A DNA stretch of 64,000 nt. Origin: Bradyrhizobium sp. ORS 285. Lineage in GTDB: Bacteria > Pseudomonadota > Alphaproteobacteria > Rhizobiales > Xanthobacteraceae. Position 1 is the stretch's first letter; the number at the start of each line of letters is the position of its first letter. Position numbers and translations under genes: made by a program. The notes beneath the pieces are model-generated. The model worked only from the letters and a program-made list of their open reading frames with translations, made no database searches and was not told where the DNA came from. The DNA is taken from the NCBI RefSeq assembly GCF_900176205.1, contig NZ_LT859959.1, positions 2,625,001-2,689,000 of the forward strand, given 5' to 3'. Below, one piece after another: positions 54,201 through 60,727 of this stretch.

Positions 54201-57200
54201 ACGATTGCGGAAGAGGGCGGCATCGCCAATAGCCAGAGCAGCCCGCTCTACGCCATCGCCCGCGGCGACCTCAACTCGACGGACGTCGACGGCCACAATG
54301 ACGTGTGGCAGGCGGCCGCTTCCAACACGGCCAATGGCTACGGCTGGTTCGACATCGGCAGCGACGGCAAGTGGACTTACGGGCTCTACAACAACAACCC
54401 GACGATCCAGGCGCTGAAGGAAAACCAGACCACGCTGACCGACAGCTTCACGGTCTACACCGAGGACGGCACCGCCAAGACGATCACGATCCAGATCCTC
54501 GGCAACAACGACGCGCCGACCCTTCAGAACGCGATCGTCGACCACAGCTCGGCCGAGGACCAGCCGTTCAGCTTCAGCATTCCGGCGAACACTTTCGCCG
54601 ACGTCGACGGCCGCTTCGACGGCACCAACGGTCCGCTGACGCTGGAGGCCGTCCAGCAAGACGGCAGCGCGCTGCCGGCCTGGCTGCACTTCGATGCGGC
54701 GACCGGCACCTTCAGCGGCACGCCGCCGGCGAATTTCGCCGGTGCGGTCAATGTCACGGTGTATGCGGGCGACGGCGAATATGCCGCCTCGGACACGTTC
54801 ACGCTGACCATCACGCCCGTCAATGACGGCCCGGCCACTGTGACGGTCTCGGGTAATGCGATCCAGGGACAGACGCTGACCGCGAATCTCGGCAGCGATC
54901 CCGATGGTGCTGCGTCCAACGTTGCCTATCACTGGCTGCGGGACGGCGCGGTCATCAACGGCGCGACCGGTTCGACCTACACGCTCGGTTCAAACGATGT
55001 CGGCCACAAGATCTCGGCCAATGTCACCTACACCGACGGCCAGGGCTTCGCCGAGAATGTGACCAGCGGCCAGACGGGCTCGGTCGCTTCACCGAACCAC
55101 GCCCCGACGTTCGGATCGGGCACGATCACGGGAAGCGTGACCGAAGATGCGTCCTATGCGGCGCAGACCGGTAACCTGATCCAGAACGGCACGTTCAGCC
55201 TCTACAACGGGAGCTGGTACACGCTGAATGCGTGGACGGTCGGCGGCGCCCAGGCGGTCAAGGTGATGGGCGGCCACACCGACGGCGGCTCGGCTGATTT
55301 CTATGGATCATCGAGCTCGATCAGCCAGACGATCAGCACCGTCGTCGGCATGACCTATACCGTCGACTTCTACGTGATGGCCAACGGTACGCCCGTCACA
55401 TCGACCGTGAACGGAACGACCTTACTGACGTCCAGCACCTGGAGTTCCGACTGGACGGAGCAGACCTACCAGTTCACCGCGACTTCGACATCGACCACGC
55501 TCAAGTTCGCAAGCGCCGGTGGTGCCCTCGTCGACGACATCACGGTGCAGGTCGCGGGCGTGACGCCGGGCATCGAGAAGGCATCCGGCGCGATTGCCTT
55601 CACCGATGTCGACGGTGACAGCCAGACGGTGAGCTACACCACGCCTGCCGGAAGCAACTACTACGGCTCGTTCAACACCACGGTCGACAACACCAATCAC
55701 AAGGTGAACTGGACCTTCACCGTCAACGACTCCGACATCCAGTCGCTGCGCGCCAGCGACCACATCGATCAGACCTACACGGTGCAGATCGACGATGGTC
55801 ATGGCGGCACGAGCACGCAGACCGTCACGGTCACCGTGAACGGCGCCAACGATGCGGCGTCGATCTCCGGCCCGGCGACGGGCACGGTGAAGGAGGATGG
55901 CACCCTGACCGCCGGCGGTACGCTGAAGGTCACCGATGTCGACACCGGGGAGGCCGTGTTCCAGACGCCGGCCTCGCTGGCCGGCACCTACGGCAACTTC
56001 ACCTTCAACGCGGCAACCGGGGTCTGGGGCTACACCCTCAACAACTCGGCCGCCAACGTGCAGACGCTCAATGACGGCGAGGTCAAGCATGACACGCTGA
56101 CCGTGAAGTCGCTCGACGGCACCGCCAGCCAGGTCATCGACGTCACGATCAACGGCACCAACGAGCCGGGCCCGCTGGCGGTCGTCGACACGACGAGCGT
56201 GGACGGACGCTACGCGCTGTCCCAGAACACCGACTCGCCGAACACGATCGGCCTGAATGCTGCCTCGCTGTTCTCCGGCGGCACCGGGACGGTCACCTAC
56301 ACCACTGCGCTCGTCTACGCCTCGACCGGCGACGACAGCTGGATTCACCGCAGCGGCAACCAGTTCACCGGCGACCCGAACAACAACGATGCGGGCCTGT
56401 ACGTCTACAAGGTCACGGCAACCGACTCGGTCTCGTCGGTGTCGACCTATGTCGCCTTCAACGCGCTCGACAACCAGGCCATGAATCTGACGATCGACTC
56501 GACCTCCAGCGATCCGAGTGTGTCTGGCTCGGCGCCGTGGCTGGCGGGGGCGAGCGCCAACTACAGCGATGCCATCACCGCCATCGTCAACAACCTGTAC
56601 GAGGCCAATGCCGGCGGCGGCTATGACGTCATGATCGGATCGAGCGGCACCAACGTCTTCAACGGCGGTGCCGATGACGACGCCATGTACGGCCTCGGCG
56701 GCAACGACACGCTGCTCGGTGGAGCCGGCAACGATTTCATTGATGGCGGGGCCGGCAACGACACCATCCGCGGCGGAGCCGGCAACGACATCATGCTCGG
56801 CGGTTCCGGCGACGACCGGTTCGACTGGGCAATCAATGATGGCGTGGACGTCGTCGATGGCGGCTCCGGCACCGACACGTTCTCGATCGAGGGCACGAAC
56901 GGCCAGGACTTGCTGTATGTGACGCTTGCCAACGGCGTGATCACCGACGTCAACGGAACGAAGCTGAGCAATATCGAGTCTGTGATCGCTGATCTCGCCG
57001 GCAGCTTCAACGACACGCTGACCTACACCACGACGGAGTCGGTCAACGTCAACCTGGCGGCAGGCACCGCGACCGGCTTCACGTCGCTGCTGAATGTCGA
57101 GCGGGTGACCGGCGGCTCGGGCGACGACATCCTGGTCGGGAACAGCGTTGCCAACACGCTCAACGGCGGCAACGGCAACGACATCATCCGCGGTGGCGGC

Positions 57201-57821
57201 GGGGATGATAATATCGACGGCGGTGCCGGGATCGACTTGCTCGACTTCTCCGACGCCACCGCCGGCATCAGCTTCACGCTGGTGCAGGGTAGCAACCCGA
57301 CCTATATCGGCGCCAACCTCTCGGGCGTCGGCCACGACACCTACAAGAACATGGAAGGCGTCATCGGGTCTGCCTACAACGATGCGCTTTACGGTTCATC
57401 GGGCAACGACGTCCTGATCGGCGGCCGCGGCAGCGATCAGCTCACCGGCAATGGCGGCTCGGATACGTTCAAGTGGCAGGCCGGCGATCTCACCGGCGGT
57501 GGCGTTGATGCGATCCTGGACTTCCAGACCGGAACGTCCGGCGACGTCATCGATCTCTCGGCGCTGCTGGCCAACGTCTCCGGCAATCACGCCGATGCGG
57601 TGCGGTTCGTCGACAGCTCTAACCCGAGCCACTCCAGCCTCGCCTCCGCCAACGGCGCCGGCGTGCTGAGCAACGGCGACCTGACGGTGCAGATCAACAC
57701 CGGCTCGGGCTGGACCAGTGTCGCGACCATCAAGGACACCGGCACCAACCTCACCGGCGGTGACGACGTCATCAAGATGATCCTGGACAACAGCCAGACG
57801 CAGGTGCAGGTCCACGTCTGA
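42210..57821 (+). CDS. giant type I-secreted RTX adhesin with T1SS-143 repeats (LapA/BapA-like)
   Basis: About 5203 residues. ATG at 42210 (MNAPVLLAQ) follows GGAG; an ATG at 42165 lacks a binding site. There is no signal peptide. Order of parts: N-terminal globular domain (about 20-115) ending at PAAG (residues 120-123), a candidate LapG cut site; about 16 repeats of the T1SS-143 (DUF5801-like) type (about 184-2982); an RTX block (about 3045-3100); cadherin/VCBS/Ig-like domains (about 3285-4750), one apparently interrupted by a jelly-roll domain; RTX blocks near 4805-5090; and a C-terminal type I secretion signal. I saw only two cysteines. It should be exported by the adjacent machinery, bind calcium, and mediate attachment or biofilm formation. 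Confidence 0.93.
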   Translation: MNAPVLLAQLTGTSSQPSSVSAKHVKIEKPQGSQAVTVHLDGQNQIDFSGIASEKLTFVKIGNRLIILFDNQSTVSIDPVFDNNGAPLKDVSFEVGPDRIINGDQFAELFPVTTDQSVLPAAGTPGAPGVPAGANFGGFTIDPLNGGTPLALLTGESISGNFGQTPTTPNSTPIPGGVQPALLNEDGLSEGRPGGPGDVGGVVTSFTGSLNVDFGTDVIGRAFAFAASQPGLAGLTSGGEEVHFAITTINGQPELIGYIGTDPSISANQVFTITLDANSTIEGTYTVTLLRPLDHPVSGTEDTLNLTVNVIAIDGSGDTAPVTITIGVNDDSPVAATVETTSLAEQTNGEGGFVQTTETVDLGISWGADNGNSKINGGSNGTVVDGDRSLVFASSEIATLQALGLTSNGETISYSLSASGTEIIATAGSGDGVRTIFTVTLSDTGSGSYTFTLSDNIDHNGVHGASQPLTFNVVATDADGDPVNTAFTVNIGDDGPSFGERPSYSVVDEDGLGNAGDSYHPGGDEGASEGGSVKPVVMKAGSDADGEDLTVTETLGIRWGSDDANINVNGGINGAPINGDRAVTFSANVVSTLEAQNLTSDGFALRYELSSNGTVLTAYRYDAEHETYVGADGKPLNVEGSEGLSGAVVFTVSLSDVDRGSYTFTLSGNLDHPVHGAEDDITLNLGFVATDSDGDQITDTFTVKVNDDAPVFGEKPSYSVVDEDGLGNAGDSYKGGSDAYGEDLTVTDTLGIRWGADSANSHVDGGITGAPVNGDRAVTFASNVIATLEDQHLTSDGFALRYELSADGTTLTAYRADAVGEGSEGGSGTLVFTVSLSDEGYGSYTFTLSANLDHPVHGAEDNITLNLGFVATDSDGDAITDTFTVKVNDDAPVIGAEQSSGQVDEDGLGNVGDSYAEGHDAAGADLTVTKTLGILWGADSANSHVDGGIDGSPVNGDRAVTFDTNAIPSLAELGLTSNGVSLNYTVSENGTLLTAYRFDGEHFIDANGQTTEDPASAAVFTVSLSDQNAGSYTFTLIGNLDHPVHGSEDNQALYFSYTATDSDGDAINGSFVVEVNDDAPVLDGKPSHGVVDEDGLGNAGNSYDDRGDVAGAELTATGTLGILWGADSANSHVDGGINGSPVNGDRAVTFAANVVSSLEAQHLTSDGFALHYEVSSDGTVLTAYRYDAANESFIGADGKPTEQAGAAVFTVSLSDQDAGSYTFELTGNLDHPVHGTEDSITLDIGFVATDSDGDAISGSFSVDVNDDAPTFGERVAYSVVDEDGLGNPGNSYADGKDADGVNLTVTDFLGIRWGADSANSHVEGGINGAPVNGDRAVTFASDVVTTLEAKHLTSNGIGLTYVVSENGTLLSAYRYDAAHETYVDANGKLTDDPSGAAVFTVSLSDQGQGAYTFTLIDNIDHPVRNTEDDVTLTLGFVATDSDGDALASTFTVKVNDDAPVLNREIATGVVDEDGLPTGIAGGPNDVPGQNTVATGNLGISWGADSANTLGNVGITGASPVTGDRAVTFASDATSTLASQHLTSNGVALTYAVSEGGTLITAYRFDGQHYIDGNGNSTNSKANAAVFTVKLSDLDSGSYTFTLLDNLDHPVPNSEDNIALTLKYVATDSDGDQVGGSFKVNVNDDSPVAQAGTAKSISEADLNGGGDCDFGGRDDDGYGGHGGHSDPQVTGALNINWGADNNDRGAADRSVRFTNASNAAADVHVTNGSDAALNGLTSDGQTVKYAFEHGVLVGYTGSSLAYGQRVFEVSLDDDGTGTYTFKLLGNLDHPAGQGSNVVKLTFDYTATDSDGDSSSNTFTVTVVDDVPTIGHAENETVRESNLPTDIVDVAFPDASFSTVQTGRLAISWGADDNDSGVTNNRSVSFFNTTAPEGLTSNGEAVSYVISSDGTTLSAVTADHRTVFTVTLSDDGDGSYKFTLLDNIDHGGAGNDSRTLNFGSKATDSDGDSATSSFTVSIVDDVPTIGCPEDETVSEASLPTTSYDTSHPDASNSTVQTGNLDISWGADDNNSGVGHNRSVVFTTAAGATGLTSDGSAISYTVSSDGTLLTAVSADNRTVFTIQLSDNGDGSYKFTLYDNLDHPSTGANKDSLPLTFGFKATDSDGDSVTSTFKVNVIDTAPVAAAGDSRTVDEDDLSNGTDSSKESTTVSGDLNITWGSDDNNKTAGGGLGDRSVSFRYSSASANVDAEDSSGRNLNLTSDGQTVKYAFENGVLVGYTGTDLAHGTRVFEVSLSDQNDGSYSFKLLGNIDHPAGSGENVVNLSFSFTATDGDGDTSSNSFTVSVKDDVPVIGTSNGATLTENTTGAAGAEVFEIQTASNVALNINWGADDGNSGTANRSVGFDASIHSGDIVKTTGSGSPALTSNGVAVQFIRVSDTEIWGVANDNGGSLTLNDRKVFHVTLSDNGSGSYTFELLDNVDHFGSGQTNALALKLGFAATDADGDSATGNFTVTINDDNGRPAIGTPVAGTVDEDGLSGGNTAPASGDAPGADVTATGSLAISWGADDNNSGSVNRAVAFSGFTNGANVSSDAGLLKVDGAQVKYWVVGNTLYGYTGSNPVNANTAPAASNQVFKVSLDDSSAGSYSFTLLKHVDHPAGQGENDVKLTFGFTATDGDGDSASSSFVVTINDDSPVATATTLAATVYETELPNGIFTVNNGGAHGSDLNGDGNSDDSSFTGNLTSLVSFGADKLGTYTVEKTDLAPELLSLTSGGVALTYSIDTANNMLVGKAGNVTIFEFQVDANTGQYSFRLKGPLDHVGTGHDNTLTLDLSTAVTAVDSDGDKLALHDQITITVRDDRPSSQDVDTVTISEAAGSVSTGAVNLQVKYGADGDSAGPSLTFANATPKVFDVDNHQISGLSSLGFGLTYELSADQTTLTAYRTAFGIYIGQDGKQTTNPADAAVFTVSLSDAGSGSYNFTLLQPLDHPAPSGNANAASQYLDLNFSFTAEDRDHDTATNNFTVRVDAAGTATTARYDAPNSPVFVNLSDSSVTLLNESVDAHRVTDRAGVTDKVVGIDKLGAITEAHGSGGDDILVGSSGADKLYGGAGNDVIKGGAGDDRLYGGAGNDTFLYTVGDGNDIIDGGTETGASYPNYDVLEITGDATARNFTIGKAGSGTDINPVANDGGVNAADILVRYDGPNGATIRADEIERVTITGGTASDTVTITDISGTAIAPSTIVFNGGSGNDTLDLSRFAGNTSVVSDGGADSDTVKFGFKLSDATYTKVFAEDGKTLIGLNVTHDGVTSTFTNYESFAFTDGTRTLTGVFNTPPVAHDDKVQTSEDSPLTINSLLSLLNNDTDVDNNTLTVTGVANATHGTVSLNNGNPLFTPDKNFSGVAGFDYTISDGDGGTATAHVTVDVAPKADAPTLGFSGTTPATGAEDTAIALKVITAAVSDHDGSESLRMLITGYPDGATFSVGYAGTGDDAGKWVIDDQAAIANFNSQPLKVTPPLNYNGSFTLSVDVEVTDHATLSDGKDHADVATTHVQNIGVVVAPVNDAPEIHAPTQVTTNEDTSFQFTGANAITFSDADGDVAEFVTLSISGGTFSLPSIGVDADQSLQISGFKISELNQLLTSAVFTPSADRDVPGSVTFTIYDNGNTGSGGELSATKTITININPIEDAPVAADDTATATEDTTLTVSDPTQGVLHNDRDPDTGDKLSVVAGDFTTANGGTIHFNADGTYVYKPKADFYGADTVDYTVRDLAGRTDIGKLTINVAPVNDAPEIHGPTQVTANQGVAFAFTGANAITFSDADGDVAESVTLNVSGGTFSIPSIGVDASQTLQIYGFKISELNQLLTTAVFTPNSEHPGSVTITIDDNGNVGGGDLSATQTISIQVVPANHPPVANSDTNTVLEDGTVTITAANGVIRGSTGGSVADSDVDTGASSLVVSGVVAGSGTVTQGAGVGTSIEGAYGHLTLNADGSYSYVADKAAALAAGVSAVDTFTYTDKDPSGAVSNTATLKITVAGVNDAAVITGDATGTIAEEGGIANSQSSPLYAIARGDLNSTDVDGHNDVWQAAASNTANGYGWFDIGSDGKWTYGLYNNNPTIQALKENQTTLTDSFTVYTEDGTAKTITIQILGNNDAPTLQNAIVDHSSAEDQPFSFSIPANTFADVDGRFDGTNGPLTLEAVQQDGSALPAWLHFDAATGTFSGTPPANFAGAVNVTVYAGDGEYAASDTFTLTITPVNDGPATVTVSGNAIQGQTLTANLGSDPDGAASNVAYHWLRDGAVINGATGSTYTLGSNDVGHKISANVTYTDGQGFAENVTSGQTGSVASPNHAPTFGSGTITGSVTEDASYAAQTGNLIQNGTFSLYNGSWYTLNAWTVGGAQAVKVMGGHTDGGSADFYGSSSSISQTISTVVGMTYTVDFYVMANGTPVTSTVNGTTLLTSSTWSSDWTEQTYQFTATSTSTTLKFASAGGALVDDITVQVAGVTPGIEKASGAIAFTDVDGDSQTVSYTTPAGSNYYGSFNTTVDNTNHKVNWTFTVNDSDIQSLRASDHIDQTYTVQIDDGHGGTSTQTVTVTVNGANDAASISGPATGTVKEDGTLTAGGTLKVTDVDTGEAVFQTPASLAGTYGNFTFNAATGVWGYTLNNSAANVQTLNDGEVKHDTLTVKSLDGTASQVIDVTINGTNEPGPLAVVDTTSVDGRYALSQNTDSPNTIGLNAASLFSGGTGTVTYTTALVYASTGDDSWIHRSGNQFTGDPNNNDAGLYVYKVTATDSVSSVSTYVAFNALDNQAMNLTIDSTSSDPSVSGSAPWLAGASANYSDAITAIVNNLYEANAGGGYDVMIGSSGTNVFNGGADDDAMYGLGGNDTLLGGAGNDFIDGGAGNDTIRGGAGNDIMLGGSGDDRFDWAINDGVDVVDGGSGTDTFSIEGTNGQDLLYVTLANGVITDVNGTKLSNIESVIADLAGSFNDTLTYTTTESVNVNLAAGTATGFTSLLNVERVTGGSGDDILVGNSVANTLNGGNGNDIIRGGGGDDNIDGGAGIDLLDFSDATAGISFTLVQGSNPTYIGANLSGVGHDTYKNMEGVIGSAYNDALYGSSGNDVLIGGRGSDQLTGNGGSDTFKWQAGDLTGGGVDAILDFQTGTSGDVIDLSALLANVSGNHADAVRFVDSSNPSHSSLASANGAGVLSNGDLTVQINTGSGWTSVATIKDTGTNLTGGDDVIKMILDNSQTQVQVHV
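42759..51155 (+). repeat. array of about 16 T1SS-143 type repeats
   Basis: Units of roughly 140-200 codons begin with VDEDGL-like text and contain GxLxIxWGADxxN, NGDRAVTF, LTSxGxxLxY, AVFTVSLSDxxxGSYTFTL, NLDHPVHGxED and ATDSDGDxxxxxFTVxVNDDAP. Approximate unit starts: 42759, 43212, 43729, 44371, 44919, 45480, 46050, 46617, 47174, 47713, 48180, 48651, 49152, 49669, 50191, 50683. The units from 43729 to about 46590 are most alike; outer ones diverge. Boundaries were set by eye. Confidence 0.85.
51343..51510 (+). repeat. internal RTX nonapeptide block
   Basis: Consecutive GGxGxDxLx units (GGDDILVGS, SGADKLYGG, AGNDVIKGG, AGDDRLYGG, AGNDTFLYT) form a calcium-binding parallel beta-roll. It lies over 2000 residues before the C-terminus, which is unusual for a block that normally precedes the secretion signal. 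Confidence 0.9.
52741..53800 (+). repeat. duplicated cadherin-like domain pair
   Basis: Segments 52741-53120 and 53413-53800 encode near-copies of about 125 residues. Shared text includes PVNDAPEIH, GANAITFSDADGDVAE, SGGTFS, PSIGVDA and GFKISELNQLLT. A single different domain (AADDTATATEDTTLTV...) lies between them. Confidence 0.85.
55176..55570 (+). other. jelly-roll (carbohydrate-binding-like) domain inserted in a VCBS domain
   Basis: The VCBS opening GSVTEDASYAAQTGN is interrupted by about 130 residues (NGTFSLYNGSWYTLNAW, SSSISQTISTVVGMTYTV, DFYVMANGT, TTLKFASAGGALVDDITV) and resumes with ASGAIAFTDVDGDSQTVSY. The insert has the strand pattern of DUF642/CBM4-9 modules, which bind sugars. 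Confidence 0.6.
56620..57475 (+). repeat. C-terminal RTX repeat blocks
   Basis: Three clusters of GGxGxDxxx units (56620-56826, 57109-57240, 57364-57475) such as GGNDTLLGGAGNDFIDGG and GGNGNDIIRGGGGDDNIDGG. They precede the secretion signal, which has the VC_A0849-subclass look: GGSDTFKWQAGD, DAILDFQTG, GDVIDLSALL and GGDDVIKMIL before the stop. Confidence 0.9.
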
Positions 57822-57843
57822 TCGGACCAGCCTCGGACACGCG

Positions 57844-57870
57844 AAGGGCCGCCCATGAGGCGGCCCTTTT
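57844..57870 (+). terminator. rho-independent terminator of adhesin gene
   Basis: Perfect stem AAGGGCCGCC / GGCGGCCCTT with a 5-base loop, followed by TT, 22 bases after the stop codon. Confidence 0.85.
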
Positions 57871-57909
57871 CATGTCTGAAGCGATTGTCGCGCCGCTGAG
57901 CGGACGACG

Positions 57910-58407
57910 TCAGATCTTCTGGCCCGCGGGGCCTACGCCGACATTGATCGTGATCCGCTGCAGCTCGGTGCGGCCCTGCGGGAACTTGACCTCCAGCGTC
58001 ACCGTATCGGTGCCGGCAAAATCGGCCTTGGACTGGTAGAAGGCGATGAAGCCCGGCACTTCCAGCGCCAGGCACTGCTTGTAGTTCGTCGCCGAGATCT
58101 TGCCGCGCTTGATCGAGACGGTGCCGTTGCCGGGCGGCGTGACCAGCCGGATCGAGGGCAGGGGACCCGATGAGCAGTCGGGCTGCACGTTGAGATAGAC
58201 GCCGACCTGGATGGCCTTGCCGGCGACCCCTTTGGCGCTGCGCTCGACCGTGGTCTGAGCAGGAGCTGGAGCCGGGACAGGCGCAGGCGTCGCGGGTGCA
58301 ACCGGCGCTTGTGCGAGAGCCGCCGGCGCTGCGACGAGCGCCGCGGCGACGACAAGCCCCTCGCGCAAGCTGAACCATCTCCGTCTCGATCGATTCGTCC
58401 TCAGCAT
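57910..58407 (-). CDS. secreted single Ig/cadherin-like domain protein
   Basis: A 165-residue exported protein. The start MLRTNRSRRRW follows GAGGGG; the signal peptide ends near ALA-QAP. A Pro/Ala/Val linker leads to one beta domain: LVTPPGNGTVSIKRGKIS, FIAFYQSKADFAGTDTVTLEV and a final strand. The pattern pro-x-GTV...Y...DFAGTDT is that of bacterial cadherin/Ig-like units, the same type as in the adhesin. Two cysteines (QPDCSS, YKQCLA) may pair. It is convergent with the adhesin. A role in the same surface system is possible but unproven. Confidence 0.75.
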   Translation of the reverse strand: MLRTNRSRRRWFSLREGLVVAAALVAAPAALAQAPVAPATPAPVPAPAPAQTTVERSAKGVAGKAIQVGVYLNVQPDCSSGPLPSIRLVTPPGNGTVSIKRGKISATNYKQCLALEVPGFIAFYQSKADFAGTDTVTLEVKFPQGRTELQRITINVGVGPAGQKI

Positions 58408-58655
58408 CAGCCCCTCGCTCCCTGCGTCGCCACCAGATTGCCGCATTCGGCCCAATCGTTCAACGGATCGTCGTATCTGCGTGGACTACGAGCATGAGCT
58501 GTAGCGGTGAGCTGCGCTCGGTTCCTCAATCCTGACGTCACGGCTGCACCATGCGCCGTCGGCCGATCGTCATGACGTGGTCGTGACTGTTTCTGATTGT
58601 TGCCGCTCGTGTCTGTCCATATCGTGCGCCGCGAACAGGCGTAGGATGGACTGAG

Positions 58656-60560
58656 TTGGAAGCGCGTTATCGGGCGGATATCGATGGCCTCAGGGCGATC
58701 GCGGTCTGCATAGTGGTTTTGTTCCACTTGAAGGTTGCCGGCTTTGGTGGCGGTTTTGCCGGCGTCGACATCTTCTTCGTCATCTCCGGCTATCTGATCA
58801 CCGGGCATATCCTGCGCGACATCGAGCTCGGCGTGTTTTCGTTCGCCGCGTTCTATGCGCGCCGTGCGCGGCGGATTTTGCCCGCGCTCATCGTCACCAT
58901 CATGCTGACCTTCGCCGCCGGCTGGTTGTGGCTGCCGCCGGACGCGCTGCGTCAGCTCGCCAAGGAGGCGACGCACGGCCTGCTGTCGATCGCCAACATT
59001 CAATATTGGCGCGAGTCCAACCAATATTTCGCGCCGAGCTCCGATCAGCTCGGGCTGCTGCATCTGTGGTCGCTGTCGGCCGAGGAGCAGTTTTATCTCG
59101 TGACACCACTGATCCTGGTGCTGCTCAGCCGCGTGCGCCAGGTCGCGTCAGGCATTGCTCTGTCGGGCATGGTGTCGCTCGTGGCAGCCATCATCTGGTT
59201 GCGGCGAGATCCAGAGGCCGTGTTCTTCCTGACGCCGTTTCGCGTCTTCGAGTTCGCCCTCGGCGCCCTGGCGATCGCGCTGGAGCGGCGCTTCGCGGCG
59301 TGGCCAACGATCCGGACCGCGGCGACGTGGAGCGGCTATGTCGTGCTGTTTTCCAGCCTTCTGGTCATCCCGCGCTTCCAGCATGACGCCGGGCTCGGCG
59401 CGCTGCCGCCGAGCATTGCGACGGTTGCGATCATCGCAGCGAACAGGCCGATGCGCCTGTTCGCGAACCGCGCGGTTCTGGCCGTCGGCCGTTCGTCCTA
59501 CTCGCTCTATCTCGTGCACTGGCCGGTGATCTACTTCGCGAGCTTCATCTTCGGCGAGCAGGCCTCCAGCACCACTGGAAAGATCGTGCAAGTGCTGGTG
59601 ATGGCGGCGCTGACCGTGGCGATGTTCGTCCTGGTCGAGCAGCCCATTCGTCGCTTGCAGAGCGCGCCGTGGAAGCAGGGGGTCGCCTTTGCCGCGGTGA
59701 TAGGCCTTTGTGTCGTCGCCACGCATGCGGCCTTCAAGGCGGACGGCGTGCCGTGGCGGCTTCCGGAGGATCAGCGCGCGCGGCTCGAGCTGCAGCGGTT
59801 CGGCATGAGCCCCTGTGGTCGCTCCGGCGAGGACTGCGCCTTCGGTGCGCTGGCCGGCTCCCATGGACTGGAGCTGCTCGGCGATTCCTACGTGCATCAG
59901 TATGTCGCCGCGTTGGACGACCGCCTGAAAGCGCGCGGCATTCATGGCAGAACATCGACGGTCGGCGGCTGTCCGATGCTGATAGGAATGGTTCCACTCC
60001 CGCCGCGAACGGCGGAGTGCATCACCCTACGCGATCGCGAGCTGGCGCGCGTCAAGGCCTCGCCGGCCGATCTCGTCGTGATAGGACAGGCTTGGCACCT
60101 GTATCTGGAGGGCCCCGGGCAGCCGGACGAGCGGAGGGCAAGCGAGATCCGCGACGGCCTGCAAGCTTTGCTGGCTCTGCTCGACCGCCCTGGCCGCCGT
60201 TTCCTGATCATCGGCGGGCAGGTGAGACCGGTGACGTGCAGCTTCGACCACATGCGGATGCAGCCAGGCCCGTTGTGGCACGCGCCACCGCCGCGATGTG
60301 CCCCGTTCGAAACCGCTCGGGCGCGCGCCGATGCGCGTGAGATCGATGGCCTGCTGGATCATGCCTTGACGGGGCGCGGCAATGCCGCGCTGTTGCGGCC
60401 GACCGAGCTGTATTGCGACAAGGACTGTCCGGTCGTCCGCGACGACGGCGTCTGGCTGTTTCTCGACCCCGGCCATTTCACGGTGGCAGGGGCGCGGCTG
60501 ATGGGACAACGCGCCGACTCCGTGATCTCCCAATTCCTCTCCGAACAATCCAGGCCGTAA
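58656..60560 (+). CDS. acyltransferase-3/SGNH surface polysaccharide O-acyltransferase (copy 1)
   Basis: Inner-membrane protein of 634 residues of the OafA/YrhL class. Residues ~1-340 are the ten-helix acyltransferase-3 domain with the R-x10-H motif (RAIAVCIVVLFH), GVDIFFVISGYLITG and SLYLVHWPV. The rest is a periplasmic SGNH domain with the GDS block (LELLGDSYVHQY), IGGQVRP and the catalytic Asp-His in DPGHFTVAG. Such proteins acetylate O-antigen, exopolysaccharide or similar glycans. It starts with TTG, preceded by AGGATGG, and MEARYRADIDGLRAIAV is the natural N-terminus. A tandem paralogue follows. Confidence 0.92.
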   Translation: MEARYRADIDGLRAIAVCIVVLFHLKVAGFGGGFAGVDIFFVISGYLITGHILRDIELGVFSFAAFYARRARRILPALIVTIMLTFAAGWLWLPPDALRQLAKEATHGLLSIANIQYWRESNQYFAPSSDQLGLLHLWSLSAEEQFYLVTPLILVLLSRVRQVASGIALSGMVSLVAAIIWLRRDPEAVFFLTPFRVFEFALGALAIALERRFAAWPTIRTAATWSGYVVLFSSLLVIPRFQHDAGLGALPPSIATVAIIAANRPMRLFANRAVLAVGRSSYSLYLVHWPVIYFASFIFGEQASSTTGKIVQVLVMAALTVAMFVLVEQPIRRLQSAPWKQGVAFAAVIGLCVVATHAAFKADGVPWRLPEDQRARLELQRFGMSPCGRSGEDCAFGALAGSHGLELLGDSYVHQYVAALDDRLKARGIHGRTSTVGGCPMLIGMVPLPPRTAECITLRDRELARVKASPADLVVIGQAWHLYLEGPGQPDERRASEIRDGLQALLALLDRPGRRFLIIGGQVRPVTCSFDHMRMQPGPLWHAPPPRCAPFETARARADAREIDGLLDHALTGRGNAALLRPTELYCDKDCPVVRDDGVWLFLDPGHFTVAGARLMGQRADSVISQFLSEQSRP

Positions 60561-60727
60561 CGCAGCGCCCGCGGTCGCCGTCGAACATGGGCCATTCCTG
60601 GGCGCTGCCTTGCCGCTGCCGGCCCGGCGTCATGGGATCGGTCCGATGACGTCATGACTGTTTCCCGCTGTTGCCATTCGTCTCTGCGCATGTCGTTCGC
60701 CTCGACCAATGCGCGGGGTGGACAACA

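Noticed and set aside
42210..57821. CRISPR-like periodicity
   Set aside because: Direct repeats here are long protein-coding units with diverged third positions, not short identical repeats with spacers. No array exists in the window.
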